Shown here: one piece after another, positions 23,823 through 34,596 of the stretch
Position numbering within the stretch: the stretch's first letter is position 1
Layout of the letters: each line of letters starts with the position of its first letter
Assembly (NCBI GenBank): GCA_015956445.1
Contig: WIUZ02000024.1
Coordinates: forward strand, 124,001 to 188,000
From: Thelephora terrestris
Taxonomy: Eukaryota > Basidiomycota > Agaricomycetes > Thelephorales > Thelephoraceae
Direction: 5' to 3'
Length of the DNA stretch: 64,000 bases
Translations under genes and position numbers: made by a program
Notes under the pieces: model-generated
What the model saw: the letters and a program-made list of their open reading frames with translations, nothing else
Database searches by the model: none
Told to the model about the DNA's origin: nothing

Positions 23823-24096
23823 TAACAATATTCTGAATATAATTAAAATAATAAATATGTTATTTTCAAAACAGATTCTGCCCACATTCAAGGCAAAACA
23901 GATTCTGCCCACATTCAAGGAATATGCAAATGCAAATGAACTCTCAGCAGAGTTGGCTCTGGGCATCAGATTTGAATAAAATAATCCTAGGATATGGCTA
24001 GAATATGTTTAAAATAAGACATGTTTATTATTCTAATTATATTCTGAATATTATTTAGAATAATCCCCAGAAACCTATCCTATCCTGGACCCAGTG
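23823..24096 (-). mobile_element. CACTA-type MITE copy, one end missing
   Basis: Inverse-oriented relative of the complete MITE at 43742-44028. It shares TCAAAACAGATTCTGCCCAC, GCAAATGCAAATGAACTC and the terminus CCTGGACCCAGTG (ends 24096). The left terminus (about 45 bp) is absent and replaced by the hairpin-bearing DNA past the Helitron gene. A 27-bp segment (CAAAACAGATTC...TTCAAGG, 23870-23923) is tandemly duplicated only in this copy. Confidence 0.85.
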
Positions 24097-24099
24097 TGT

Positions 24100-24860
24100 A
24101 GTAATTCTGATGAGAGCGAGCACATAGAGGCAACAATAATCGAAGCACTTCCATCTTGGTTGATCCAGACAGTGGCCAATGTTCCAGTAGCGCTGTTATA
24201 AGTCCACTGTGCAGAGTAGGTCAGAGGATGGGTGAAATGGTGCACTGACCATCTCATTTACTACCACGGTAGTCTCCGCGGTCATTGTGGAGTCAATGAA
24301 GTACGAGTTTCTGATGGCCGTGGGACGGTCACCGGGTTGAGTGCCAGTACGGAAAAAAAAAGTCCAGAAATATAGACATACATTTCGCGACACCTCCGAG
24401 GTATCTATACCCATCAAACGGGCAGGTTAGTCCGAGGCATGATGGCGAACCTTGAAATTTGAAACCCTCCTCAGAAGATCCTGGTTTGTAGTTGTTCAAG
24501 GCCGCGACGACACGGACTCCAAGACCCAAGAAAGGCCAAAACGGGTTCGAGTTCCAAGAATGGGGAGATCGAGAAGGGCCCGAACCTGGAGCTAACTCAA
24601 AACGAACCGTCGTGGAAATATCGAGATCACTTCCAGAGCCAGACTGGTCCTTGGAGGAGACGCAACGAGAGCGTTGGCGACAGAAGGATCGTATCCGTCC
24701 TGAGCTCCCCCGCCGTTTACCAGATTCCGGGAAATGTAACCGAGAGGGTTGTTGTTGTTAGAGTCGAAGACCTCGATGGTTTAATCGGTATGAGTAATCG
24801 TGACTAACGGTGGGGGCACAGATGAAGGGCTTAGTGCGACGGACGGGAGAGCCTGCAACA
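24100..24860 (-). pseudogene. 5'-truncated copy of the secreted-protein gene at 27004-28216
   Basis: Aligns along its length with about 27180-27955, for example TTCCATCTTGGTTGATCCAGACAG, the ACGGTCACCGGGTTGAGTGCCAG block and CCACTAA-type intron ends. It has scattered substitutions and small indels. The first exon with the signal peptide has no counterpart: similarity stops near 24860. The last exon is lost where the MITE ends at 24096. A broken duplicate. Confidence 0.75.
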
Positions 24861-24869
24861 ACGAGTAAT

Positions 24870-25380
24870 GTCTGCTGGACCTGAGGCTCTCATGGAAGAT
24901 GTCCTAGCTTTCCCACTGGCATGCACAATGCCCCTGAAAACGAATTACCAGACGGTCTGTCGTGCGGGTGGTCACCGCTTAGCTTAAGCTCACGGTGATC
25001 AAGGGACTCAGTCTCGGACTGACGAGTCCAGGACGTGCCGCGGCACGGCCCGGGGGCGGGGAGCGTGCGATCGGCACCAAGCCACCAACGAACTTGCGGA
25101 GGCTCCGAGGAGGGTCGCTAGTTAGACTACTAGGATCACCCCTCTTGTCTCTCGACCCCCACCCCTTGTTCCTCTCTCCATAACCTTCTCAGTTTTTCAC
25201 CCACTTCTGCTGTCGCTCATCTAATTTTCGTATCACGAATTCTGTTATCGCTCGGCGTTCAACCCATGGCTCAAGGTTCTCAAGAATTGACCGGCGGAAA
25301 AGCCCCTGGCAATCTTGTGCTCGGCGTGTGTCAGTCACAGATTGCCATCCGGGATCAGCGTGCGCCAAATTTAACCACCA
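24870..25380. other. No gene seen
   Basis: About 500 bp between the truncated duplicate and the F-box gene. It includes a GC-rich patch (CGCGGCACGGCCCGGGGGCG) and pyrimidine-rich DNA just before the F-box gene, which likely holds its promoter. Confidence 0.5.
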
Positions 25381-26605
25381 TGTCGGATCGGCGACTTCCA
25401 CTAGAGATCCTCGACTACATCGTCGACCTCCTGCACGATGAACCTCAGGCGCTCAAAAACTGTTGCCTTGTTGCCAAATCATGGGTTCCTCGCACCAGGA
25501 AACACCTTTACAACAAGATCGAGATCACGTACCGCACTGACCTTGAGGCATGGTGGAAGGTTTTTCCAGACCCAGGCAGCTCACCTGGACACCATACTCG
25601 TTCTATGCTTTTTCATGGTTTTGGCTTTATCGCCACCGGAGGGTACGGTATGGTACGGCCGTTTTCTAACGTCGTGCGATTGGAGATGTGGGACGGTAAG
25701 GGTAAGAGTATTCTTGCACGTTCGTTTTCTACCATAACTTCTCACTGGTTCTCGAATTCACGTAGCTTACCTCAGCCCGTACCTTACAACGCCACAATTC
25801 TTGCAACTCATCTGTTCCTTCCCCCTTCTCGAGGACATGTATGTCGGGATTCACGGGGTAGGAAACTCAAAACACAAAGACGAACCTCTGTTCCAGCCTC
25901 GTGTCCCGCTCCCGTTGACCGGCACCCTTTCGCTCAATTTGGACAAAGGGATAGGAGACGTCACTCGCGAATTGCTGGGCTTACCGCACGGCATCCACTT
26001 TCGGAGATTCTCTTGTGTCTGGCGTTTCGAGCAAGACTACCGGTGGGTAATGGCTTTGGTGGAGAGGTGTTCTGACACCCTTGAATACGTTGAAATTGAT
26101 CGCAACCGTCAGTACCTTCCGCTTCCGCAATAGTGCCAACGCCTGACTTGAGTTCGTGCTAGAACATTCGTCATTAGCTTTGATCGACTTGTCGAAAGCG
26201 ACGAAGCTCAGAGAAGTGGCATTCTGGTTTACTTCCGACCCCACCTGGATCAAAAATTCGCTTAGGACCATTTTGCCTGAACACAGAGATCTCCAGAAGA
26301 TCCTAATATACGGCGATCCGTATTACGACATACTTCCTAATGAACCCGTAGGTTCAAAGGAGGTTGTCGGAGAAGAAATTTATAAGCAGTGGATGGAGCT
26401 CGACGGCCTTCTCGTCCGGCTCTGGGAATCTCGTGCAGTTCGCACCAAACTCACAGTCAGAAGGAAGGGAGGAAGGGTGTACAACCTCGCAACAGGCCTA
26501 TTGCCAGAGATGACGAAAAGGGGGATAATCCAGTCAGTGACTTACCCCGATGGGCATCGACCTCCTCAGTTGTTGTGGCCCTGGCGCAACAGAGACAAAA
26601 AATAA
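25381..26605 (+). CDS. F-box family protein, probably frameshifted
   Basis: The start ATG at 25381 gives RLPLEILDYIVDLLHDEPQA followed by LKNCCLVAKSWVPRTRKHLY, the F-box of a large Agaricomycete family that recruits targets to SCF ubiquitin ligases. The middle holds SFPLLEDMYVGIHGVGNSKH and LPHGIHFRRFSCVWRFEQDY. The final exon (ALIDLSKATKLREVAFWF to HRPPQLLWPWRNRDKK) follows an intron at about 26131-26175. Between FYHNFSLVLEF (about 25740) and VAYLSPYLTTPQFLQLICSF the frame changes without an obvious intron, so a one-base indel has probably inactivated this copy or forces a non-standard splice. The F-box call is by sequence pattern; no target can be named. Confidence 0.7.
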
Positions 26606-27003
26606 AAATAAAAATACTCAGGCCCCCCTCTGCATTTCCTTGCCGTCATTTTCCCCCTCAAATTCCGCTGTCGCCGTCCGTTGTCCATTTTCGAATCATT
26701 TCATCAATCAGTCCTATTCAGATTCTCGATCGCTTTGGAAGTTCCTCACGTCACGGAGGACATGATTCAGGGCACCACAGTGGGCCGTGGGTACCCGCCT
26801 TCACGTAGGTTTCGATCGAACAGACAACAAGATCCCCGACCTTCGCGGTTGTGGGGGGTATGTGAATTAGACAGCGAGACAAGGTTCTCATCGCGACAAG
26901 TAAATACGAAACACAATTGAGTCCATAGGAGCACAGAGGCAGTGGTAGACGCGATCGAATAGTAACTAAAAATGTCCAAAGGCTTACAGCCAGTCGAAGG
27001 AGT
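26606..27003. other. Intergenic, no gene seen
   Basis: A convergent gap between the F-box gene and the secreted-protein gene. Open frames here are short and lack codon pattern. Confidence 0.5.
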
Positions 27004-28216
27004 TTACTGCGGGACGAACACATAGGTCTGGAACAAGAGTTAGCGAAACAACTGCGAAATCGGAACCCCAGACTTACGACGGGGGTAACGGGAGCCGGGT
27101 ACCTGGCGAAGAAGGCGCCTTGGTCACCACCGATGTAGAGCCCAGTGCTCTGGGTCCAGGTTTGGAGCGCCGGGGTAGCTGTAGTAATAATTCTGATGAG
27201 AACGAGCACAGAGATAAAACAAAGATCGACGCACTTCCATCTTGGTTGATCCAGACAGGGGTCAACGTTCCGGTAGCGCTGTTAAAAGTCCACTGTGCAA
27301 AGTAGGGTCAGAAGATGGGCTGAATCGTGCACGGACCACACTTACCACGGCGGTCTCAGCAGTCCTTGGGGAGCCAATGAAGTACGAGTTGTCGATGAGG
27401 GTGGGACGGTCACCGGGTTGAGTGCCAGCTACGAAAAGGGTCAGTCATCTATCGACAAAAAGTCAAGAAAAATGGACATACGGTTCGCGACACCTCCGAG
27501 GTATCCATACCTATCAAACGGGCGCGTTAGTCCGAGGCATGATGGCGAACCCTAAGAACCTACTCGTAGGATCCTGGTGTGAAGTTGGAGTCCGTGTCGT
27601 CGCGGCCTTGAACAAGACCCAAGAGAGGCCAGGATGGGTTCGAGTTCTAGAAATTGAAAGGTTGAGGAGAGCCCAACACAGAGGGCTATCTCGAAACGAA
27701 CCGTAGTGGAAATGTCGAGGTCACTGCCAGAGCCAGACTGGTCCGTGGTGAAAGACACGATGAGAGCGTTGGCGATAGAGGGATCGTATCCGTATTGAGC
27801 TCCCCCGTTTACCAAGTTCTTGGAGACGTAACCGAGAACGTTGTTGTTGTTAGCGTTGAGGACCTCGATGACTCCGGTGCGAGTGATCGTGACCGGCGGT
27901 GGGGGCACAGACGAAGGGTTGGTGCGACGGACGGGAGAACCTGCAACTGTCTTATAAGGGGCATCGTGATGTGAAACAACCGCATAAACGCACCACGTCG
28001 CAGGACAGGGGCGTTAAGGGGAAGGCCCCTGCGAACGAGCTCAGCGTTGGTCAAGGCATGACCGTCGCGCGCGGGATGCTCAAGAAAATCGCGCTTGATG
28101 GTCGTGGGATCAGGCCCGCACGCAATCTCAGAGTCCCCGCAACTGGGAGGAGTAGCAACACCAGCGACTGCGGTGACGAGTACAGCCAAAGCTGGGATAA
28201 AGGAGAGGATCCTCAT
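27004..28216 (-). CDS. Secreted protein of an Agaricomycete-specific family
   Basis: The start ATG at 28216 begins a signal peptide (MRILSFIPALAVLVTAVAGV). A prodomain-like stretch ending RRG follows. After an intron comes the conserved core: VTITRTGVIEVLNANNNNVL, GYVSKNLVNGGAQYGYDPSI, LGLVQGRDDTDSNFTPGSYE. Then FNSATGTLTPVWINQDGS and WTQSTGLYIGGDQGAFFARY follow, and a last tiny exon TYVFVPQ ends at 27004. At least four short introns. The family is common in mushroom genomes and its function is unknown to me. A TATA box (TTATAAAA, 28315-28322) lies about 100 bp upstream of the ATG. A truncated copy lies 3 kb away at 24100-24860. Confidence 0.75.
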
Positions 28217-28314
28217 GACTGGTAGGGAGAAGCGTGAGGGTCTTGGGGGAAACAAGGAAAAAAAGAAGGGAAGCGAGAAAAAACGCGCTGGGAAATCCAG
28301 GGGGATTGGCCTTG

Positions 28315-28322
28315 TTTTATAA
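28315..28322 (-). promoter_or_regulatory. TATA box of the secreted-protein gene
   Basis: TTATAAAA on the minus strand, about 100 bp before the start codon at 28216. Confidence 0.5.
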
Positions 28323-28619
28323 TAAACCTGGCCACCGGCTCTCGAGTTATCAGGATTCCCGCGGCGCCGCCTGATTCCGCTTCTTGGCGGAAGCGACGAC
28401 GGAAGCGCCGGGTGCATTACGTCCCACATAAGTAAAAGCTCCCAAGGAAATTTCAATGCGTTGACATCCCTTGGTGCTGGTTGGTGCACGTGAACGCCAA
28501 CTCGCGGGTTCGAAGAACAAACGTTGCTATCTCTACCAGAGGGGAACCAGGTCAGTCTTTATTTCTACCCGGCCGATGAGAACATGCACGGACCCCTCTA
28601 ACCTCTCTAATGCCGACGC

Positions 28620-31461
28620 TTACAACATCCCCATTCCATCTTCCCCGTCGTCACCCCATCCACTGGCCACGGCCTCCTCATCCAGCGCACCCTTTTCTAC
28701 CAGCGCACTACCACCGCTCGCTACCACACCGCCCATTTCTGTTGGCCCTGACGGCTCCAATGGCGTGGGCTCCGATTGGCCAGCGACATACCATGAAACC
28801 TCGATCTGTCCAACGGTCGGCAAATTTGTTCCCTTGGCTTGCCCCTGTCCAGACGCGCCCATCGTGAGGACCAAATCCAGGAACCCGATCAAGCAATATC
28901 GACGCACCTGTTCGGCAGAACTTCTCGCCTTGAATGAAACAACGAGATCGCCATTTGATAACCTCTCGACGTTCTCGAATCCATTCGTTGTCTACAAACC
29001 CTCAATCAACGACTAATTTTGCGTTGCGAAGGAGCGAGAGATACGCACCCCGTACCAGTTCTGAGCAATTTCTATCGATCCTTCTGGGACACCTTTGACC
29101 AACAGCTTACGTGGTCGGTTGTCAAGCTTCATGCTGGCCCTCGGAGGTCCTCCGCGGCCTCGGAAGTGACCCGCTCTGCCCCGTCCTCGTCCACGCCAGG
29201 GTTTGGTGTACCCTCCGTATGGACCATACGATTGGTCCGCGTCTGAGATACCAAGACTTGCCGCCTGAGAAAACCAGTACGGTCAACGGATGACTGGAGA
29301 CTGACGAGATGACAGACACGATTACCTCCTCTTTGAGTTTTGCCAGCTTCGCCTGCAACTCCTCCGTACTCTCTTCATGGCCACCACCTTCCTCCCCGTC
29401 CTTTTTGCTGGCTTCGTGATCATCTTTTGCCATCTCCACGTCCTCCTGTTTCTCCACAGAGGGTGCTGGTACTGGCGCCGTCGCTGGTGCCGGCACCTTC
29501 ATGTCCTCTCCCAGCTTTCTTAGCTTCGTCATGATCTCCTTCTTCTCCTCCGCTGTAGCCGAGCCCAGTTGAGACATCAGAGCCTTCTGTTCCGAGATCA
29601 TCTGTTGTAACCTCTCCTGCTTCGCAGTCAGCTCTTTTAGATTACTCGATGTCACCTTGGCTGGCTTCTTCGGGGGAGCGGAAACGGACGAGGTCGAAGC
29701 GACAGGTCCGGCGTCACCATTGGCAGCAGGCTGGGTGGTAACGCGTTCCTCGTTGGCTTTTAGCTTCCCGACCAAGGTTGCAGACACCTCCAGAGCTTTC
29801 ACTCCACGCCCACCTCGACCTTCAAGCGGTCGGTGCCAGTAGACCTTCACGAACCGATTCGCAAACACCGCTTCCTCGCTCTTCCAAGCCTTCCAAGCCT
29901 GATCGTGCTCCGCAAACGTCACCAAAGCCTTGGCGGTGGGTGGATCCACTGCAATGTTCGTGACAGTGCCGAATTGTTTGAACCACTCGTTCACGGCGCC
30001 AAGGGAAAGCCGATCTTCAGGAATCTTCTCGACCACCAACGTCTTATCTTGTCGGCGGTCCGGCCGAGGTGGATGTTGTGACTGCGGATCTGACGGCGGA
30101 GCGCTGAATGTATCAGATGGAATGGCGTGTGAGGGGAAAGTTCCATTGAGCCGAGGTCCTCCTCGACCTCGCCTACCACGGGACCCTGGACCTTGTGGAT
30201 ACGGGTGATGTCCGAACTGCCCAGGTTGCGCATGGTCTCGCGGCGTAGCTGGGTCTACGGCCATATCTGATGGTCCAGGTTGCTTTGGCTCAAGATTCTG
30301 TTGGGGGACCCGTTCCTCGGGGGATGCCCACGGCGTAAGATCTTGAATGACAGGGAGCTCTCCGGATGTCGGAAGAGGGACGTCTTGTCTCCGCATGATC
30401 GGAGCTCTTTGCATATCCATCCTCTCATTCGGATCATAAGCGTTCCCACCATCCATACCATTCATTCCAGGGAACATAGCACTGTTCATCATGGACATGA
30501 AAGGCAACATCGCAGGTGGGATACTTCCCATACCCATCAGTTGCGAAGGGACTACCGCGTCGTCTCCGTGGGAATACTTGCAGTATGCGCCGCGTGAGCA
30601 ATAGCCATTATCTGGGTTGGGGTGAGCGTGCGCGGACGAAGATTTGTAAGGCTACTCACTATGATAGTCACGACATATCCCCCTCTTCGTCTGGTCCGGT
30701 GGCCGATACTGCTGGGGTCGATTCCCTCCGTGGGGTCCGGAAGGTTCGCCATGGCCACCATCTCGTCCCCTGCCGCCGCCACCGCCACCACGACCGTCCC
30801 ACTGACCTCTACCACCCCGAGCAGGTCTCGGATGCCCAGGATCGTTGCTTAACCGCGGTCCTTTCCGAAACTCGTGATCGTCTGGGGGGTTGTCCAGCCC
30901 ACGTTTTCGAGGGTTAGGAGGGTTGCTCGGTCCAGGCACGAGCCCGTCGAGCGGTATCGGTATCCCGCCGCCATTGGGACGGATAGCAGAGGGGTTGGAG
31001 TTATTACGCGGCTGAGTAGGTGTGGGTGGAGGAGAGGTATTATAAGGTAGGTAGGATTTGGATCGTAGGGCGTTGAACAGAAGGTTGATGAAATGCTGTG
31101 TTTCTGGCAATGAGGTGGAATGCCCTAAAGTTCAGAGAACGGAAGGTGGGAGGAGAGCACGGATGGAAAAAAAGCACACCTTTCTCGAGGAACTCCTCTA
31201 GTTGGGTTCCAAGCTCGACTCTCAGGTCGGTTTCGGGGGCATTGTGCTTGAGCAAGGCTAGGATGTAGTCCGCGAGAGCGCCAGGTTCAGCGTCGCATCT
31301 AGAAGAAATACCCAATCAAAAGACAAAAGGGAGCAAGGCTCGCGTAAGTATCCCAAACGAAAGATCGAGGCGGTGGAGGGGGAGGAGTGGACGCACATTG
31401 GTTCCAAATTTTTCACGAGCCATGATTTGAGTTGCGGGTCCGTATTCGGGTCGTAAATCAT
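28620..31461 (-). CDS. RBM26/27-like RNA-binding protein (PWI, CCCH, two RRMs)
   Basis: Nuclear RNA-binding protein of the RBM26/RBM27 type. The start at 31461 (MIYDPNTDPQLKSWLVKNLE) opens a PWI-like domain (LADYILALLKHNAPETDLRV). A Gly/Arg-rich linker and a CCCH finger (CSRGAYCKYSH, about 30560-30590) follow. RRM1 contains KTLVVEKIPEDRLSLGAVNE and VKVYWHRPL. A coiled coil (AKQERLQQMISEQKALMSQL), an RGG stretch (GRGRGRAGHFRGRGG) and RRM2 come next (RPRKLLVKGVPEGS; ERLSNGDLVVSFKARSSAEQ; TVGQIEVSWYVAG). The acidic tail DDGEDGMGML ends at 28620. An upstream extra exon is possible. Homologues act with nuclear RNA-exosome targeting factors; that role is inferred from the family. Confidence 0.85.
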
Positions 31462-31847
31462 CAAAGGACTTTGAGAATTGCCACTAGTGAGTTGGATTGA
31501 GAGAGGAAATGCGAAATGTATGAACAGTGTCCAGAGATGACCGTGGTCGAAGTGAACCTGCAAGTCGGTGGCTGGGCGTCAACTCAAACGCATCACAAAC
31601 GTCATGCTCGCTGCCCATCACCACGCGTTGCAAGGCAAAAGCTCACAGCTGAGTATTCTCCACGTTAAGAGCTGACCGCTTTCCTGTTCATACGGCTGTT
31701 CGGTCGCTGAAGCAAATTTCACACCAATACTGAGGATTCCGTTATCGCAGAGTGTAGTATTCTGGCAGAGAAAAGATACATGTGTAACGAGCGAACATAA
31801 ATAAAGCAAAAGGGGTGAAGGGGCAAGAAGAAAGGGTTGCCACCGCC
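31462..31847. other. Short intergenic gap
   Basis: Holds the promoter and 5' end of the RBM26/27-like gene and the 3' end of the His-rich gene. No separate gene seen. Confidence 0.5.
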
Positions 31848-33320
31848 CTACTCGAAGGCAAGTGTCGGTTCAGATCGACGATGATGGGAGTTACCCAAGC
31901 TGATCTTGAGCAAAGCCGGATCCTCCTTCCGGTCTTTACCGTCGTCGTGGTGGTGCTTGCACTCGTCACGGGATCCTCGACAATGATCGCCATCTCTGCC
32001 GGGGCTGTGGGCGTGGCGATCCTTGCTATGCGCGTCGGGGGACTTGCGGCCATCTTCACGTGCGTTGTGGGTATTTCCATCGTCCTGTTGTGCGCCGCCA
32101 GACTTGTCGTCGCCCTTGTGTGCCTCCCAAGACTTGTTGTCATGCTCCTGATTGTCGTGAGATTGGTGGTGATCCCGATGCGGCTCATGGTGATCGTGAT
32201 GGTGTTCATCCCTATGCAACTCATGGTGAACGTGGTGGTCAACCATACGCTGATCGTGGTGTTCATCCATATGCTTGTCGTGGTGGTCATCCATATGCTG
32301 ATCGTGGTGGCCGTCTCTATGCTGGTCGTGGTGATGATCCCAACGCTCGTGCTCCTCTCGCGTGTTCTGGATATGAACGGTAGAAGCACTATCACGATCC
32401 ATAACCTTTCGATTCGCCTCAGTAATCGCAGTATCGAACCTAGACAGCATCTCCTGAGCTTTTTCAACCGGAAGCTTTCCTTGCGTGGCACCATCGACGA
32501 GATTTCTCAAGGGGTCGAGGAGCGTATCGAGGAACTTAACCGGATCGGTGAGGGCATTGATACCTTGAGGCAATTCCGGGACAGAGCGGGCGTGATTGAA
32601 GGGCAACGGCAATGCGCCGTGCTCGGGGGCATTGGCAGCAACACCCTTGACTATGTCACCTATCGCAACCTTGATTTTTGCGACCATTTGCTTCTGAACG
32701 TCTGTAAGGGGCGTGGTGGGATCCTTCCCGATCCCCATAGCCATGAGAGTCTGCGAGAGATGGACGACAGTTTCACCCAAGACAGGGGGAATGTCGCACG
32801 AAGCAGGAAGATTGACAAGCTGGGCATCTCCAAGAGACCTTGAGACCGGCGGAGAAACTGGGATATTGGAACGAAGGTCCGAGGTGACATCTTTAACAAC
32901 GCCGCTAAGCACCTGATGAAGTTGCCCAATGTCCGCCTTCTGTTCTTGGGAAAGGGGGATGTTCTGTTCCTCGGTAGGGGGCATGTGATCAGACATGGTG
33001 TTCACGCCGATATTCTTGAAGAAGTCGGCAAGAGGTTCAAAGAAGTGTTTAGAAGCACCATTGTCGTAGAAAGACTCGACGCTGAATGCTTCGTCCCTTG
33101 GGGCATCTAAGGGTGGGATATGGTGTGAGAGATGTATCGTTCAACTATAGGAGTAGAACATACTGGGAGAAGACGAAGTGCCAGAGCCCTGGGCTACAGT
33201 CGTCGAGTTGGGATAGGACTCATTGGAGTCAACGCTCGAACCCGCGTGCGGAGCACCAGAGACGAAAGACACCAGGTAGATGGCGGTGAGAACAAGAGCA
33301 TTCGTGATCGACACGCGCAT
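31848..33320 (-). CDS. His-rich secreted protein, probable metal binder
   Basis: The ATG at 33320 starts a signal peptide (MRVSITNALVLTAIYLVSFV) with a likely cut after SGA. One intron (33107-33163) joins SSPS to NAPRDEAFSVESFYDNGASK. The middle (about residues 100-270) is helical with no known domain. The last third is a His/Asp-rich region built from units such as HHDQHRDGHHDQHMDDHHDK and HHHDHHEPHRDHHQSHDN, ending in a Lys/Asp/His-rich tail. Such repeats bind Zn, Ni or Cu in other proteins, so metal binding outside the cell or at the wall is inferred. A TATA box (TATATAAG, 33453-33460) is upstream. Confidence 0.75.
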
Positions 33321-33452
33321 GATAGAAGATGAAGATGGAAGGCAAAGTGGTTTGGAAGGTTGGAAGGTTCAAAGGGGATCCGCAAGGTCAACTTGTGGAA
33401 GGAGTGATAACGGCTGAAGCGTTGTGGGGAGAAAGTAGGGCGAACCGCAGGG

Positions 33453-33460
33453 CTTATATA
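33453..33460 (-). promoter_or_regulatory. TATA box of the His-rich secreted protein gene
   Basis: TATATAAG on the minus strand, about 130 bp before the ATG at 33320. The 347-bp divergent spacer also serves the CstF-64-like gene at 33668. Confidence 0.5.
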
Positions 33461-33667
33461 GAAACCCAGAAAGACAGGGGTTTCCCCACTTCCGAGCCTC
33501 CGAGAGTCCAGAGATTTCAGTCCAAACCAACTCAACCTCGAACAGCATATCGATGAGCCAGCTCGGTCGCTCCAGGGCGATTTGAGGATGATAGTGGCAC
33601 GAAACCAAGTCGCGGCGATCAGATTGAACTTCGCTCCATTCCACCTCCCATAACCTTCGCGTTCAGG

Positions 33668-34440
33668 ATGGCCGGTCTTCCGGACGAAAATCTCATCGAA
33701 TTACTCCTACATCTCAAGGTCCGCACGTACACTACTTTCTCCTATTCCATACTAACACCTAGACCATTGCGATAGAAAACCCCCCCGGAGCAGGCTAAGA
33801 TAATCCTGAACTCCCAGCCTCAAGTTTCGTACGCGCTCATGGATCTAATGGTCAAGATTAACGCGGTCAACATGGAGGTCTTCCAGGTGCCGCACCCCTC
33901 TCCCCTTTCTCACTCCGCATGGTCTCACCGCTATCTCTAGAAAACTCTATCCTCATTCGGTGCATCTCAAACCCCCGTACCCGTCCCCCCAGCACCAGCA
34001 CCATTACCAGCGCCTCCCACCGGTCCATCCCACGCCCTCAAACACCAGCAACAGCAGCAACAATACCCAGGATACCCTCCTCAAAACCCCGGTCCATCCA
34101 TGCATCCAAACCACCAAACGCAGGGATATCCTCCTCAGCTTTACCCCCTACCCCCTGTGGCGCCGCGAGCTCAAGTACAAGCAACTATGACGTTACCCCC
34201 GCATCTGCAGAACTTGCCTGAGGATCAGAAGGTACAACTCTCTCAATTCCTTCGTTGACCAGGCAATTGACGCATAGTTTGTAGGCCATGTTGATCAAGG
34301 TCCTCTCGATGACCCCCGAACAAATCAACATGCTCGCCCCTTCAGAACGGGCTAGTATCATGCAATTGGTTCGCATACATCATCGAAACTTCCATTCTGT
34401 ATCTCACGCGATCCGCTTCCAGAGGGCTACTCTTGGATGA
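33668..34440 (+). CDS. CstF-64-type hinge and C-terminal domain protein without RRM
   Basis: Five exons, all phase 0: 33668-33718, 33776-33886, 33941-34231, 34285-34368, 34423-34440, giving 184 residues. The N-terminus (MAGLPDENLIELLLHLK then KTPPEQAKIILNSQPQVSYA) is the CSTF2 hinge that binds CstF-77/Rna14. A Pro/Gln linker follows. The C-terminus (LPEDQKAMLIKVLSMTPEQI, NMLAPSERASIMQLRATLG) is the CstF-64/Rna15 C-terminal helix bundle. CSTF2 proteins normally begin with an RRM; here the ATG directly precedes the hinge. The protein would therefore bring the polyadenylation-factor contacts without the RNA-binding part. Confidence 0.88.
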
Positions 34441-34596
34441 GCAACGCCTTGCCGACTCACCCGTCCAGAAGTCAGGGCAGTCTTTACAGTCTCTCATAAA
34501 AGCTGGGATCTCCGATGCATTAAACAATATGGTAAGATGGGTGCAACGAGGCGACGCTACAGAACAGACAGAGCACGGTGAACAGTTCAATGAGTT

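Noticed and set aside
28561-29016. A 150-codon plus-strand frame rich in Ser/Pro
   Set aside because: It is the antisense shadow of the last exons of the RBM26/27-like gene, whose RRM sequence is clearly coded on the minus strand.
31815-32843. A 342-codon plus-strand frame with hydrophobic repeats
   Set aside because: Antisense of the His-rich repeat region; the apparent hydrophobic repeats are the complement of His/Asp codons.
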